DNA of 64,000 nucleotides from positions 46,731,676-46,795,675 of the forward strand of contig NC_090172.1 in the NCBI RefSeq assembly GCF_024679245.1. The letters run 5' to 3'. The notes under the pieces are model-generated. The model did not search any database, was not told the DNA's origin, and worked only from the letters and a program-made list of their open reading frames with translations. Positions within the stretch are counted from its first letter, which is position 1. Every line of letters begins with the position of its first letter. The translations under genes and the position numbers were made by a program. This document shows, piece after piece, positions 50,901 to 62,720 of the stretch. This DNA comes from Pseudorasbora parva. Taxonomy: Eukaryota > Chordata > Actinopteri > Cypriniformes > Gobionidae.

Positions 50901-51475
50901 GCGGCATCCGCGCATAACGACCCCAATAACGCCGAAAAGGCGGGCCAATTCGTCCCCAGAATTAGCGGATGCCGGAGGTGGGGACTAACCGCCACCTCAA
51001 CATTATGCTTTTTCCCCCTAAACTGTATCGTGACTGGGACAACCGGATATTCCACCACATCCCCGTGCACACACCGCACCTTAACCATGCGGCTTGTATC
51101 CAATGCCCCAGGCTGCATCAGGCTTTGATGGATCGAGGTTTGGTTACATCCTGAATCCACCAAGGCCTGATATGTACCCCCCTTGATACTTACAGGAATT
51201 TGGTACTCTCCTGCTTGATCGGGGGTGGTCCGCTGGACGTCCGGGATCCGGATCATTGTCCCGATGTCCATCCTCGGACATCGGTCCACAAAATGATCCG
51301 GATCACCGCACCGCCAGCAGGCCAGCCCAGGCTTACCCGCCACCCCTGCGGCGGGGAGTGGGTTGGAGGATGAGCGCGGAAAGGGGGCGGAACCAGAGCC
51401 ATTGTCACCACCAGCCCCCAGTGGCCCCGCCCCCCTGGGCGGGACCCGCGAACTCCCAGACGGTCCAAGGCCCAT
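47981..51475 (-). CDS. Retrotransposon pol polyprotein (zinc knuckle, PR, INT, RT, RNase H)
   Basis: 1164 codons, open throughout. Domains in order: CCHC zinc knuckle (residues 53-66, C-x2-C-x4-H-x4-C); aspartic protease VDSG (106-109); integrase zinc-binding H309/H316 with C346/C349; integrase catalytic triad D378, D437 and E473 (DD35E); a GPF/chromo-less C-terminal part near 611-613; reverse transcriptase with LDLTKGYWQ (about 814-822) and YLDD (876-879); RNase H with D1027, E1066 or E1068, and D1093. All main catalytic residues are present. The C-terminus is a poly-Gly run encoded by a long poly-C/G tract. The annotated first Met is not necessarily the real start, since the zinc knuckle belongs to gag by function; expression probably uses a frame change from gag. 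Confidence 0.93.
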   Translation of the reverse strand: MGLGPSGSSRVPPRGAGPLGAGGDNGSGSAPFPRSSSNPLPAAGVAGKPGLACWRCGDPDHFVDRCPRMDIGTMIRIPDVQRTTPDQAGEYQIPVSIKGGTYQALVDSGCNQTSIHQSLMQPGALDTSRMVKVRCVHGDVVEYPVVPVTIQFRGKKHNVEVAVSPHLRHPLILGTNWPAFSALLGSLCADAAWGNKARNGAVRVQVGETDTGPLGTASGEPSGVERLILSDRDDFPLEQSQDETLKHAFQQVRTIDGQSLQPAVPVTYPYFAIIKDRLYRVTQDTQTKLDTTQLLVPKSCREMLFQAAHSNPMAGHLGQAATLNRLMTRFFWPGIHDNVRRWCASCPECQLVNPQAAPKAPLRPLPLMQVPFERIAMDLIGPLERSARGHRFALVIVDYATRYPEAVALRNISAKSVADALFRLISRVGIPKEILTDQGTAFMSRTLSELYGLLGIKSIRTSVYHPQTDGLVERFNRTLKSMIRKFVQEDAKNWDRWLEPLLFAVREVPQASTGFSPFELLYGRQPRGVLDVLRETWEEGPSLAKNEIQYVMDLRTKLHTLGRLSRENLLQAQDRQSRSYNRGTKLRKFTPGEKVLVLLPTSSSKLMSKWQGPFEVARQIGELDYEVIRSDRNGARQIYHLNLLKKWNEVESVLLATVIGGEDDLGPEASIKAQSVALAPGGDHLSPLQLADLSKLQAEFADVFSPLPGRTDLIQHHIETEPGVVVRSRPYRLPEHKKKVVQEELGAMLDMGVIEESNSDWASPIVLVPKTDGSVRFCVDYRKVNAVSKFDAYPMPRVDELLDRLGTARFYSTLDLTKGYWQIPLSPLSKEKTAFTTPFGLHQFVTLPFGLLGAPATFQRLMDRILRPHAAYAAAYLDDIVIYSHDWQRHMQHVRAVLRSLRRAGLTANPKKCAIGRVEVRYLGFHLGHGQVRPQIDKTAAIATCPRPKTKKEVRQFLGLAGYYRRFIPNYSDLTSPLTDLTRKGLPDTVQWTEPCKQAFTQVKAALCGGPLLHSSDFSLPFLLQTDASDRGLGAVLAQEVEGGERPVLYISRKLSKREAKYSTIEKECLAIRWAVLTLRYYLLGREFTLCSDHAPLQWLHRMKDTNARITRWYLALQPFKFKVVHRPGAQMAVADFLSRNGGGGGGGAAGRTAPRPESGGGGM

Positions 51476-52310
51476 CCCACCCCGGCCTCTGGGGGGGGAC
51501 GCGAGGAGGGCCTGGAGGGCGGGACCTGGGGAGAGGGACAGGTCGAGAGAGAAAGAGAGAGGGGGGAGAGAGAGAGGGAGAAGTTAGTGGGGGTTCGCCG
51601 ACCCCCGGGCACGCCACCAGGTGGTCCTCCGCCAGGTGGATGGCCGTCTCCAGCGACGTGGGCCGGTGGCACTGGACCCACTCGGCGGTCTTCCGGGGAA
51701 GCCGAGTGATGAACTGCTCCAGCACCACCAGATCGACAACATGGTCCCCGTCGCTGCCGCCGGCCAGCAGCCATCTGCGGCACTCGTCCCGGAGCTGTTG
51801 GGCCAATGCGAAGGGTCGACCGGACTCACCCCACTCCAGGGAGCGGAAACGCTGGCGGTGTTGTTCTGGGGTCCGGCCGACCCGCTGAAGTATGGCCCGC
51901 TTCAGGTCGTCGTAGTCCAGGAGGTTCGCGACCGGTAGATGTTGCGCGGCCGCCTGGGCTTCGCCGGATAGAAGGGGGATGAGGCGCACCGGCCACTGTG
52001 CCCGGGGCCACCCGCAGGCCTCCGCGGCTTTTTGGAACAGATCTACGAAGGCCTCGGGGTCGTCTTCCGGCCCCATCTTCTGGAGGGGCACGTGCACCGG
52101 TGCGCTGGCCCGCCCAGCGGCCTCGGCGCGAACCTCCCGGTCCATCCAGCTCCGGAACCGCTCGCGGTCCTCTTGCTGGCCTTGGACGATGGCCTCGAAG
52201 CGGCGCTCCTGTTCGGTCCGAAGGTCCAGCAATGCCTTATGGTGTTCCTGGTGGAGGACCGCGAGGGAGTTGATGATCTCCGCAAATGGCGAGGCGGAGG
52301 GCGTTGTCAT
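51405..52310 (-). CDS. Retrotransposon gag (capsid with SCAN-like domain)
   Basis: Structural protein of the intracellular particle. The open frame extends into the LTR; the ATG at 52310 (MTTPSASPFAEII) is the first outside the LTR and lies after the primer-binding site, giving 301 residues. A short coiled-coil-like start (Q/E/R-rich, about 10-60) precedes a capsid region (about 79-122, GPEDDPEAFVDLFQ). Then comes a SCAN-like segment (about 148-232) with RQRFRSLEWGESGRP, a leucine/arginine helix, LVVLEQFITRLP and EWVQCHRP. The Pro-rich tail overlaps the start of pol by 71 bp in a different frame (pol is +1 relative to gag). There is no zinc knuckle in this frame; it lies in pol. Confidence 0.85.
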   Translation of the reverse strand: MTTPSASPFAEIINSLAVLHQEHHKALLDLRTEQERRFEAIVQGQQEDRERFRSWMDREVRAEAAGRASAPVHVPLQKMGPEDDPEAFVDLFQKAAEACGWPRAQWPVRLIPLLSGEAQAAAQHLPVANLLDYDDLKRAILQRVGRTPEQHRQRFRSLEWGESGRPFALAQQLRDECRRWLLAGGSDGDHVVDLVVLEQFITRLPRKTAEWVQCHRPTSLETAIHLAEDHLVACPGVGEPPLTSPSLSPPSLFLSRPVPLPRSRPPGPPRVPPQRPGWDGPWTVWEFAGPAQGGGATGGWW

Positions 52311-52353
52311 GGCGGCGGCTCTGTCCTGCTTCCTTCCCGGGTTTCGGCACCAG

Positions 52354-52732
52354 TGTAGCAAGTTCGATATAGTAAGGAAGGAAGAGGACACAGGGGTCGG
52401 CTGGACTGTTGATGCGTATCTTTATTTTCTCTTTCTCAATGTCAATAACACACTTCTTCGTGTGTTCTCAGTCAAACTCATAAGCAACAATAACTTCCAG
52501 TTCGCGGCACTTCCGGCTTCCGGGTAAACTCAGTCTCTGTGTTCTCGCACCAACAGTCCGACTCTCTCTCTCCCCGGTCTCCGGTTCCGCTGGTGTTTTA
52601 TCCCGTCTCCGCGCTCATTACTGGAACAAGAGACAGGTGTTATTGATCTGCGTCCAACCCACTCACTTACCGCTCGTCCCGCGGCCCTCTCTCCCGCTGC
52701 AGACCTCGCTGAACCACGCCCCCCTTGCCACA
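52354..52732 (-). repeat. 5' LTR of the retrotransposon (in element orientation)
   Basis: 379 bp, begins TGTGGCAAGG and ends CTTGCTACA on the minus strand. It should contain the element's promoter. In plus orientation it has a CACACTTCTTCGTGTG inverted repeat at about 52449-52464. Confidence 0.93.
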
Positions 52733-52737
52733 CTTAT

Positions 52738-53164
52738 GTCCTCAAATTTTTTTTAAAGAATTTTTAAGGAGGGATAAATCGAAATAAACATTTTGTGGTA
52801 CTCCACGTATTTGCTAGTAGAAATTCACAAAATAATGGAAATTCTGTAAACTTGCTGCCAACAATACATATAACCTTATTCACAGAATGACCTTTGCGGC
52901 AAATGCAATTTCACAGTGCAATTATAAAGATTACTCATACAATGACTAAGTTAATCAAACATGTCTGAGATTTACCCAAAACACTGTATAGCTTCTTTTT
53001 AGCACATTTTATGACAGGAGGTATAGTATGCTGTCTCACACTGATAATTTGATGGAGGACTGCTCTCATTTCTCCCCTGTATGAGTCTTTTTCCATTGAT
53101 CTGACACCAGCACATCTCCAGTGGAAACTGAGTTTCTGCCAAGTGCCTCTGCATCCCCCCCCCT

Positions 53165-53209
<45 letters not shown>

Positions 53210-56200
53210 CCCATCATAATTGCTTGGCCTCTCTGCCTACCTCATGATGAATTTTTAATGTCATGTTGTTACTTCCTTCCTTCCTTACAGACAGTAACTC
53301 CTTTATCTACTATAAAGAGTGAGTCTCCCCCTATCTTTATGTTTATAAAGGCTACCCCTGTTAACCTGTGAGACCTCTCGGGAGATGGTGCCCTATAGAA
53401 TCCATGAGCAGTCTGTTCAGACTTCCCTTCAAATGATGTAAGATAGGGCCATTTCTTCTGTTCATTTTTTCTTCTTCCGTAGGATTGCCAGAATAAGTGT
53501 TTGAAAAGCTGATCTTGGGACAGTGTTTACAAGGCAAACCCACCCTAGAGCTTCCCACCTCCATAATGAATGTGAAAACCGCTTCAGGCCAACACACTGA
53601 TGGACTTGGCAGAGATTGTTTTTGGTGGAGGCGGAACATATGGGCTTTCCGTGGGTTTTCCCATTATGCTGATCTTTTTTTTTCAGCATCGGGGGTGTTG
53701 GGTTTTGAGTCATAGAGAATGTCGGACAGATCCGATATTTGATCAGGAGAACAAAGTGCGTTTTCATTCCTCTTTTTTTTTGGGCTAGCCTTCAGGGCAA
53801 AGAAACTGTTTGTCATTTTGTTTGTGTGCTGTTGCGCCGGTGTCACGCAGGAAGGGAGAGTTTTTCTCTTTGATAAGTGCACATGCTTTCTTTCTGGAAT
53901 TTGTCAGTGTGCATAATTGCCTGTTGGTGCACAATTGGATTTAACACAGTGGTAGATGTTTCTCTTTTTATTTAATTGAATTGGGTGGTATTATAGAGTC
54001 TGTTAGTCTGAATTTGACAATTACTCTTCCCAGTGGCTGTGCCTGAATAAGTGAATATGACAAAGGATTGTCGGTGTGTGTTGGAGGCTGAGGGTTCTGC
54101 AGTAGAGCGAGTATGACTCACCTCTCAACCATGTGACTCATGAATCATTGCTCCTCCGTGGGCTGCGCTCTCCTTATCAACCTCTCCGTCGCCCCATTCT
54201 CTCTATTTCTCTTTCTTTATGCCACCCCCTCACTTTCTTCATTAACATTATTATTGACTACATCTCGCTACTTGTTTGGAGTCTCTTTATTCCAAGCCGT
54301 TCTGTTGTTGATTTACAATTTCACTAGTCATTTCATTAGTATGCAATTCTCTTTGTCTTCCCTCTGTCTTCTTCTGTTTCCCTAATGTTCTGTTTTTTTC
54401 CCTTCTTTTTTATTTATTGATTTATTCATGGGAAATTGTAGCCGTCACTCCTTGTTTGTTTCATTGCTGTTAACAACAGTCTGAATTGAAAATTGCTGTC
54501 ATTGGGTGTCAAGTGATTATGTACTTTTTCACTTTGTATATTCACAAACAATTTTTGACTTTTTAGGGCTCTCTAGTAAAAGATGGATAATTAATATGAT
54601 GAATAAATGAATAGGAATAAAATGTATATTAATGGGGTGGTAGTTGTCTAATTGTTAAGTATGAGTTGGAGCTACCGAAAAAAGAAACAAAAAGGACTGT
54701 TACTGAGGTCTCGGTTCTGCTCTGCCATTGTTGTAAAGCACTGGAATTAATTCTGTTCTTTGGAGATTTTCAGTCATTTTGAATTAAAAAGCATGTAAAT
54801 ACACTATAGAAATCATATTCTTAACCCATATTTTTGTGTAATTTACCAGTTAAAATATTTAAAGATATTTTGAATCTATAAATTTACTTTAGCGACACTC
54901 CATATCTCCAGATATTACTTATTGTCGGCTTAGATTAAACCAGGTTTAGGTTTTAAGTAGCTTTTATAAACATGCCTTAGAACAAACATTAATGCTGTGC
55001 ATCTTGAGACAGAACTATTTTAAGATATATCAGTGCAAGTTGCTTCCAGTCAAACTGCTCAAACATGCATCTTAGTCTGCGATTAGCCTTAGGCGTTGTC
55101 TGTGAAACCGGGGGTTTGACTTTTGGGGGTTTAAGTATATTTGACTTGCTGTACTGGCAGATTTTCCCCCACAAGTTTAAAAAGCTAGTTTGTATTTATT
55201 GTTTATTACTTTATGCAGTGTTGCTTCTCAGGTAAAATTTTCTTATTTAGTTTGGGCAAAAAAGACTACTGAAAAATGCAATCAAGTCATTTTTTAGTGT
55301 GGTAAGTAACCAATGAAACATGAGAAGAGACTAAAGTAATTTGTGTGGGGTTCATGTATATGGGCTTTTTAAAGCAGATGAGTTGTATTCTTTCAAGAAG
55401 AGATATTTTTATTGGTTCAATCCAAAATATATGTATATAATTTACTCTTCCTTATGTTGTCCCAAACCTGACTGACTGATTTTCCTCTGTGGTATACATA
55501 AGAAGATATTTTGAAAAATGTCTCTGTGTATCTTGTCCACATGCGAGTCAGTGTTGTTTCATTATTTGGACAGAAGCATATTCTTTTGTATTCCACAGTA
55601 GAAGCGAATGATGACAGATATTTCCGCAAACTATGACTTTAAGTGTATTTACATGAATGAAAAGCAACCTGACTCCTATATAAACATGTCTCATGTGGCG
55701 TGAAAGCGGGGCATCTCTCCCTATAACAACATTTCTTGCTGAAAGTCTTTGATTGCATGCAGCAGTCCTAGTGGGACTACTAATGTGCTCAGTCTCTCAT
55801 TAGTCAAGACCCCTGCCCTGCTCTGCTTGCTTTCGTTACATATCATACACTTTTCCCTTCATAATCCTTTTCAACAGTAAATCTGTCCCCTGGTCTTATT
55901 TTAATGTCCTTTTGTCTCTTAATAATGTGTGCATGCACATGCGTGTCTATATTTGCTCACCTACGGCATATCAAAGAGAAAATTCGACATGGCATGCAAT
56001 TAGAGAGATGATATGTGGCATTGATTGGCTCTGGGGCTCACACAGTTTGTTGGGCTAATTGCTGATCAAATGAGCTTATTAGAGACATCATCTTTGAAAG
56101 ATGTTCACACTGAGATGCTGAATGTCCATGTTTAACTTCCTTTTGGTTAGGTACTCTGATCTCAATATTGTTTATGTGCATTTTTTTCTTATTGTTATGA

Positions 56201-56953
56201 GCTATAAGATGGAAAAGAGTTAGCCCAAACTTTATTTGTTGCAATTCATGCCAAGGTAAATTTGAGTGTGCTGTATGTAGGTAATGGTGTGTAAACAAAG
56301 GTTTGAGATATGTGCAAATCTCACAACCGTGTTCTTAAGAAGGAATTAAAAAAACAATCTTAATAAAAAATAGTCAAGTTTATTTATTTCTCTCTGTGTA
56401 GCAAAACTAGTCATCAACATGCGCTTATTTACATCCAGCAAACGCATGTTTATTATGTAACGTACAAGATACATCTAGAAAGGACATAAACATTTTTCCT
56501 CACACAAGACTCAATTGCATTTTTACTTGGATACTAGTCATTCATCGTTTTTTTTTTTCTGTTTTTTTTCAATGCTCTTAATGTCTTCAAAGAAGCAACA
56601 CATTTTAGATGCAAGTTTACAGTAACGTGCAGAAACTTTACTCCACTGGTTCAGCTATCCTCTAACCATTTTTCTTCTAGCTTCCATCTGTCAGTCTTTC
56701 AAATCAATTAAAGAAAATTAGAACGTGTATGTCTCCCCCTTACGTTTGAATATTCTTTCTTTTTAGATTGACAAGCGCCATCTCATTTGGGACAGTTGCA
56801 GCCAGTTTAATCTTTCCTACAGACTTCTTTTTAGGAAAATATGGTTTACAATCAATGTTCTCTTAATTAACATTAACATTGATGCTTAGTAGATCTAGAT
56901 TGATTCATTCCCGTGTGAACTGTAATTGTTCAAATGAACAGATTGTCTATGCC
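52738..56953. other. Spacer between the retrotransposon and vgf; no gene seen
   Basis: Holds a (CT)n tract at 53161-53207, an Angel-like palindromic remnant at about 55395-55640 ('gttgtcccaaacctgac', 'tattccacagtagaa'), and otherwise unremarkable AT-rich DNA. In mammals another gene (NAT16) lies between AP1S1 and VGF. I see no trace of its exons here. Confidence 0.5.
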
Positions 56954-57345
56954 AGGGGTCCCCAAACCCAGTCCTGGGGGACCACTGTCCTGCAGTGTTT
57001 AACTCTAACCCCAATTAAACACACCTGAACCAGCTAATCAGTGTCTTACTAGGGCCTATAAAGACATTTGCTGCGTCCCATTTCGCCTATTATATTACGA
57101 CCTAAAATGATGTACTCGTTTTGTGAAGAAAAACAGTATGCAAGCTTTGGGACATACTACTCGAATCCTCATCCAACTCGCAATGGGTTGTGGGCAATAT
57201 CAGCCGTTAAGAGTGTGTGTCAATCCGCAGTTCGGAAATAGTAGACCATGCAGGGATTGTTTAGCTGTTTCAGGTGTGTTTGATTGGGGTTGGAGCTAAA
57301 CTCTGCAGGACAGTGGCCCTCTAGGACCAAGTTTGGGGAGCTCTG
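56954..57345. mobile_element. Palindromic DNA element with a nested insert
   Basis: Left arm CCAGGGGTCCCCAAAC..., right arm ...GTTTGGGGAGCTCTGG. Inner words also pair ('cactgtcctgcag' with 'ctgcaggacagtg', 'aaccccaatta' with 'gattggggtt'). Between the arms is an unrelated segment of about 190 bp (57062-57250) that begins GCTGCGTCCCATTTCGCC and looks like a second inserted repeat. Confidence 0.65.
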
Positions 57346-57472
57346 GTCTATGCTATTTTGATTGAGCTCTCATTGGCCCAGTTTTTGGTAAGATGTAACT
57401 GGCTCTGGGTCAAGTTTACCCTTAAATAATTAACATTTGACACATTTAAAACCACAAATATTAAATATTTTT

Positions 57473-57497
57473 TTTATTGTCTTATATTTGTTTTATT
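57473..57497 (-). terminator. vgf: Candidate poly(A) signals of vgf
   Basis: AATAAA on the minus strand at 57473-57478 and 57492-57497, about 1.1 kb after the vgf stop codon. They are the first pair of signals in a run of T-rich sequence. No cleavage evidence is visible. Confidence 0.4.
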
Positions 57498-58558
57498 TGT
57501 AAAACAAAGTCAAAAGGCTGATCACTGCTTCCCAGCTCCACTGAATAAAGTCAGAGCTTGAGAACAAAACCTTTCAGCCAGTCTGTGACCAAAACTGCTG
57601 CTCATCTGAAAAGGGGAAGAGAGTGTCTTAAGGCAATTAAAAGTTGTATTCAAAAGAGCTTCTATGAAATAATACATTTGTTTCTTAGAAATCGTTGGAA
57701 TGTATGAATGTCTTTTGCACCAACTTTCTATCTTTTTTGCGTAAAAAAACAATGGTATAAACACATTGAAGGAAAAAATTCAAAATGCAGACAGCGATAA
57801 GAAACTAATTCTATGTACAAGACTTAGAGTGTGTCCTCTTTGCTTCACAAGGGAACGCACAAATGGTAAATGCTCAAGCAGAATACTCTGAGGTACAAGT
57901 AAGACTTAATACATTTGGTGTGTTGAATTAACTAAATGTATATTTCCACCATTATGGCACTGTGATGCTTTATAATTTATGTCTGAATGAATCTGTTTAC
58001 GCATTCTTTAAAGGTGCAATTAGAATATTTTTTTGCTATCCCTCTACATTATGATCAATGGTATTGACCACTGGGATTTAAAATGTCCAAAATATACAAA
58101 ACAAAATAAGATATGTAAATAAGACTTCAATAATGGGGTTGCTTCCATAATAATGGCAAGCCTTTAAACATTCTATCTTGAATGTCTTTGTAAGGGATGA
58201 CAACATGGTGTTTCATGCTATCAGGTTTCTGCTCTTTTATAAAGGCCTTCTTAGGGAATGCAAAACTGGACGTTATTTGAGATGTGCCAGGCTCAGCCGT
58301 CCTTTCCTCTCGCCACTCGAGTTGCTTTGCTGGTCAGTCTCTCCGGGGGGAGGATGTGGTTAGATGGACATGAAGATCCTAATTATGTTCTGTTTAGGGG
58401 TAAACTTTGTATCTGAAGCAAATAAGTGAGTGCGACGGAATTGATTTTGGTAAAAGAAACCAGAACATGATAGGTTGGCAATGAACAGTCTTTAAGTTGT
58501 TCCCTTTCACTTTCTTCTTCTTCGCCTCCTCATCGCTCTTTTGTCCCTCCCAGTCTGC
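57498..58558 (-). other. vgf: Probable vgf 3' UTR
   Basis: Lies between the vgf stop codon and the candidate poly(A) signals. No repeat or separate gene was recognised. Confidence 0.4.
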
Positions 58559-60502
58559 TCACTGAAACATCCGGGGATGTTTCATGAAGACCCTCTCGAT
58601 GAAGTTCTCAAGTTCCTCTTCACTGTCCTGTGGTGGCTGCCTGAGTGGACTGTAGTAATCATCCTCCCTGGTGACTACAGGAGCTCGGGCTGGGTAATAA
58701 AAGGACGGCCAACGACGTGGAGGTGACCGGGGTTTAGGCATAGGGACGGCTTTGAAAGTCCGAGGGTGAGGGAAGTAGAGGTTCCGCTGGAAGGCTGGTT
58801 GGGCTCTTTGGCGAGACTGCGCCCAGGGACGGGACTTCCGTCTGGGGGAGTAATTAAAGTCGTAGTCCAGTGAGTTTCCCAGGACATCATTGAGAGAGAA
58901 AGAGGGTTTAGAATAGTAGCGGGATTTTGGTTTTGGAGGCGGGATGTAGATAGGGTAATACCCTCTGTAGGGTTTTTGATAGAACTTGTAGGAAGGGTAG
59001 GTACGAAAGGGCCACTGCTGCCTCGTCCAAATGTCCTGCTTGCTGGGCTTGACTGAGGCCCTGTCTTTGAACCAGGCTTTTAATTGGTCCGTGTTTGGTT
59101 GAGGAGGCTTTGAGGGAGGAGGTTTACGTGACAGAGTAGGTGCAACGGGGGCTGGACGTGGCACGAGAGGACGTTGCCATGGGAGATTTTCAGGAGCATC
59201 TTTTTTCTTCTTTTTCTCCACATCGTTAATAATGTCCACCACATCATCAGCAGGAAGATGCAGCTTGCTTGAGATCTCAATCAACTTATCAATAGTCTGT
59301 GGGTCAATGTCATCATCATCACTAGTGTCCTCCTCGTCAGAGCGTTTATCTTCTGCACCATTGTTGTCCTGGTACTTTTTCTTGTCCTGTTTCACGATGT
59401 ATTTCAGGAGCATGTCAGATGCAATGTCTGCAAGCTTTTCCTCCTCCACCTTGGCTCTTTGTGCTTCTGCTGCCTGTCGGCGTACCTCCTCTTGCTCTGC
59501 TTTGGCCCGAGTTTCCTCTTCTTCAGGGCTCAGCTGCTCTTCATCCTCCTGATCTTCCCCATCATCTTCTACTGGATCAGCAAGGTTATTGGTAAAGTCA
59601 TCCATGAAGTTGCCTCCTCTTTGCAGAGGCTGAATTTTGTTCTTCTCTTGTTCGAGTTGCCACTTTAGCTTTTTCTTGGACAAGGCTATGTCGTTGCCTT
59701 TAGCTTTAGTCTTGAGCTCGTTGTTCATGAGGCCATTACGGTCCAAATAATCAAAATACTCCCCACGGCTCTCCCTCTGGCCCGTGGACGTGTCACGCTC
59801 TCTCTTGGTGGCTGTGCTGTAGCTCTGCAATTCCTCTAACACGGTCTCCAGATTCTTCACTTCCTCTGGACTCAGCTGCTCTTCCTCCTCCCCCAGTTCC
59901 CCTCTCTCTGGCTCCTGCCTCTCCTCCTCCTTGAGCACCTCTTCTTTTGTGTCCCCCTCCTGTGGAGCCACCTGCTCTTTTAATGCTACTGTCTGACTAG
60001 TCGTGTGGCTTGTCACTTTCTCTGTTAGCCGTTCCTCCTCCTCAACCCTTTTTTTCTCTTCTTCCTCTTCTCTTTCTTTCTCATCTTTTCCTTGTGCTGC
60101 AGCAGCTGCCATGACCAGCTCCAGCTCTTTGTGACCATCTCTGTCTCTGTCTGCACCCTGAAGATCCTTATGCTTTTCTACTTCCATTCCCTCTTCTCGT
60201 TCACTCATGTTTTCTTTCTGAGGTTGGTTAAGGGCCCCGAGAAGGACCGCTGCTAGGGTTCTAGGATCCACGTCTTTGAAAAGCTCATCTTCTTCATTTT
60301 CATCATGTGGCGAACCCTTTTCCTCTGATGGTTGACTATATTGACTCCGTTGCTGAGCAGAGGGGGAAGATACTGCATAGTTTTCACTTACTGCGTTGCT
60401 GGCTGCTGTCACCGGACTGAAGGTTGCAGGGTTGACTGTGAGACTAAATAACATGAATAGGAAAATGACGGGGACGTTAAAAGTTTGCTGGCACCAGCTC
60501 AT
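58559..60502 (-). CDS. vgf: VGF neuroendocrine precursor (granin-like)
   Basis: Secreted precursor of neuropeptides, stored in dense-core granules of neurons and endocrine cells. The single coding exon encodes 647 residues (human 615). I chose the ATG at 60502 because an acceptor (CTTTCAG) lies 17 bases upstream and the frame then opens with a hydrophobic signal peptide (about residues 1-34). Further upstream codons in this frame are intronic. Family landmarks: VDPRTLAAVLLGAL (78-91); long Glu-rich acidic stretches; dibasic EDKRSDEE (384-391), a processing site conserved with mammalian VGF; the block DPQTIDKLIEISSKLHLPADDVV (400-422), almost identical to human; a basic cluster KKKKK after it; an Arg/Pro/Tyr-rich C-terminal third; and the end ELENFIERVFMKHP, matching human ELENYIEHVLLRRP. 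Its neighbours ap1s1 and serpine1 support orthology. Confidence 0.95.
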   Translation of the reverse strand: MSWCQQTFNVPVIFLFMLFSLTVNPATFSPVTAASNAVSENYAVSSPSAQQRSQYSQPSEEKGSPHDENEEDELFKDVDPRTLAAVLLGALNQPQKENMSEREEGMEVEKHKDLQGADRDRDGHKELELVMAAAAAQGKDEKEREEEEEKKRVEEEERLTEKVTSHTTSQTVALKEQVAPQEGDTKEEVLKEEERQEPERGELGEEEEQLSPEEVKNLETVLEELQSYSTATKRERDTSTGQRESRGEYFDYLDRNGLMNNELKTKAKGNDIALSKKKLKWQLEQEKNKIQPLQRGGNFMDDFTNNLADPVEDDGEDQEDEEQLSPEEEETRAKAEQEEVRRQAAEAQRAKVEEEKLADIASDMLLKYIVKQDKKKYQDNNGAEDKRSDEEDTSDDDDIDPQTIDKLIEISSKLHLPADDVVDIINDVEKKKKKDAPENLPWQRPLVPRPAPVAPTLSRKPPPSKPPQPNTDQLKAWFKDRASVKPSKQDIWTRQQWPFRTYPSYKFYQKPYRGYYPIYIPPPKPKSRYYSKPSFSLNDVLGNSLDYDFNYSPRRKSRPWAQSRQRAQPAFQRNLYFPHPRTFKAVPMPKPRSPPRRWPSFYYPARAPVVTREDDYYSPLRQPPQDSEEELENFIERVFMKHPRMFQ

Positions 60503-60519
60503 GACCGCACGTGTTGAAC

Positions 60520-62720
<2,201 letters not shown>

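Larger units (their letters stand above)
47609..52732 (-). mobile_element. Full-length Ty3/Gypsy-class LTR retrotransposon, Gmr1-like
   Basis: 5124 bp, coding strand minus. Two LTRs of 377 and 379 bp are oriented the same way, start TG and end CA. The exact 5-bp duplication CTTAT lies at 47604-47608 and 52733-52737. The putative primer-binding site, one base inside the 5' LTR, is TGGTGCCGAAACCCGGGA (tRNA not assigned). A G-rich stretch next to the 3' LTR may be the polypurine tract. The pol domain order is protease, integrase, reverse transcriptase, RNase H. Integrase before RT is the Copia-like order known within Gypsy only from the Gmr1-like group of animals. The base composition is much more GC-rich than the host DNA around it. 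Confidence 0.93.

Noticed and set aside
47981..52391. Plus-strand and third-frame open frames across the retrotransposon (for example 47978-48439, 51253-51888)
   Set aside because: GC-rich coding DNA leaves long shadows. The minus-strand gag and pol frames carry all the known motifs.
52311..52391. Upstream Met of the gag frame at 52391
   Set aside because: It lies inside the 5' LTR, upstream of the primer-binding site. The Met at 52310 is the first after it.
52738..58558. Search for a NAT16-like gene between ap1s1 and vgf
   Set aside because: No exon with acetyltransferase motifs or convincing splice sites was seen on either strand.
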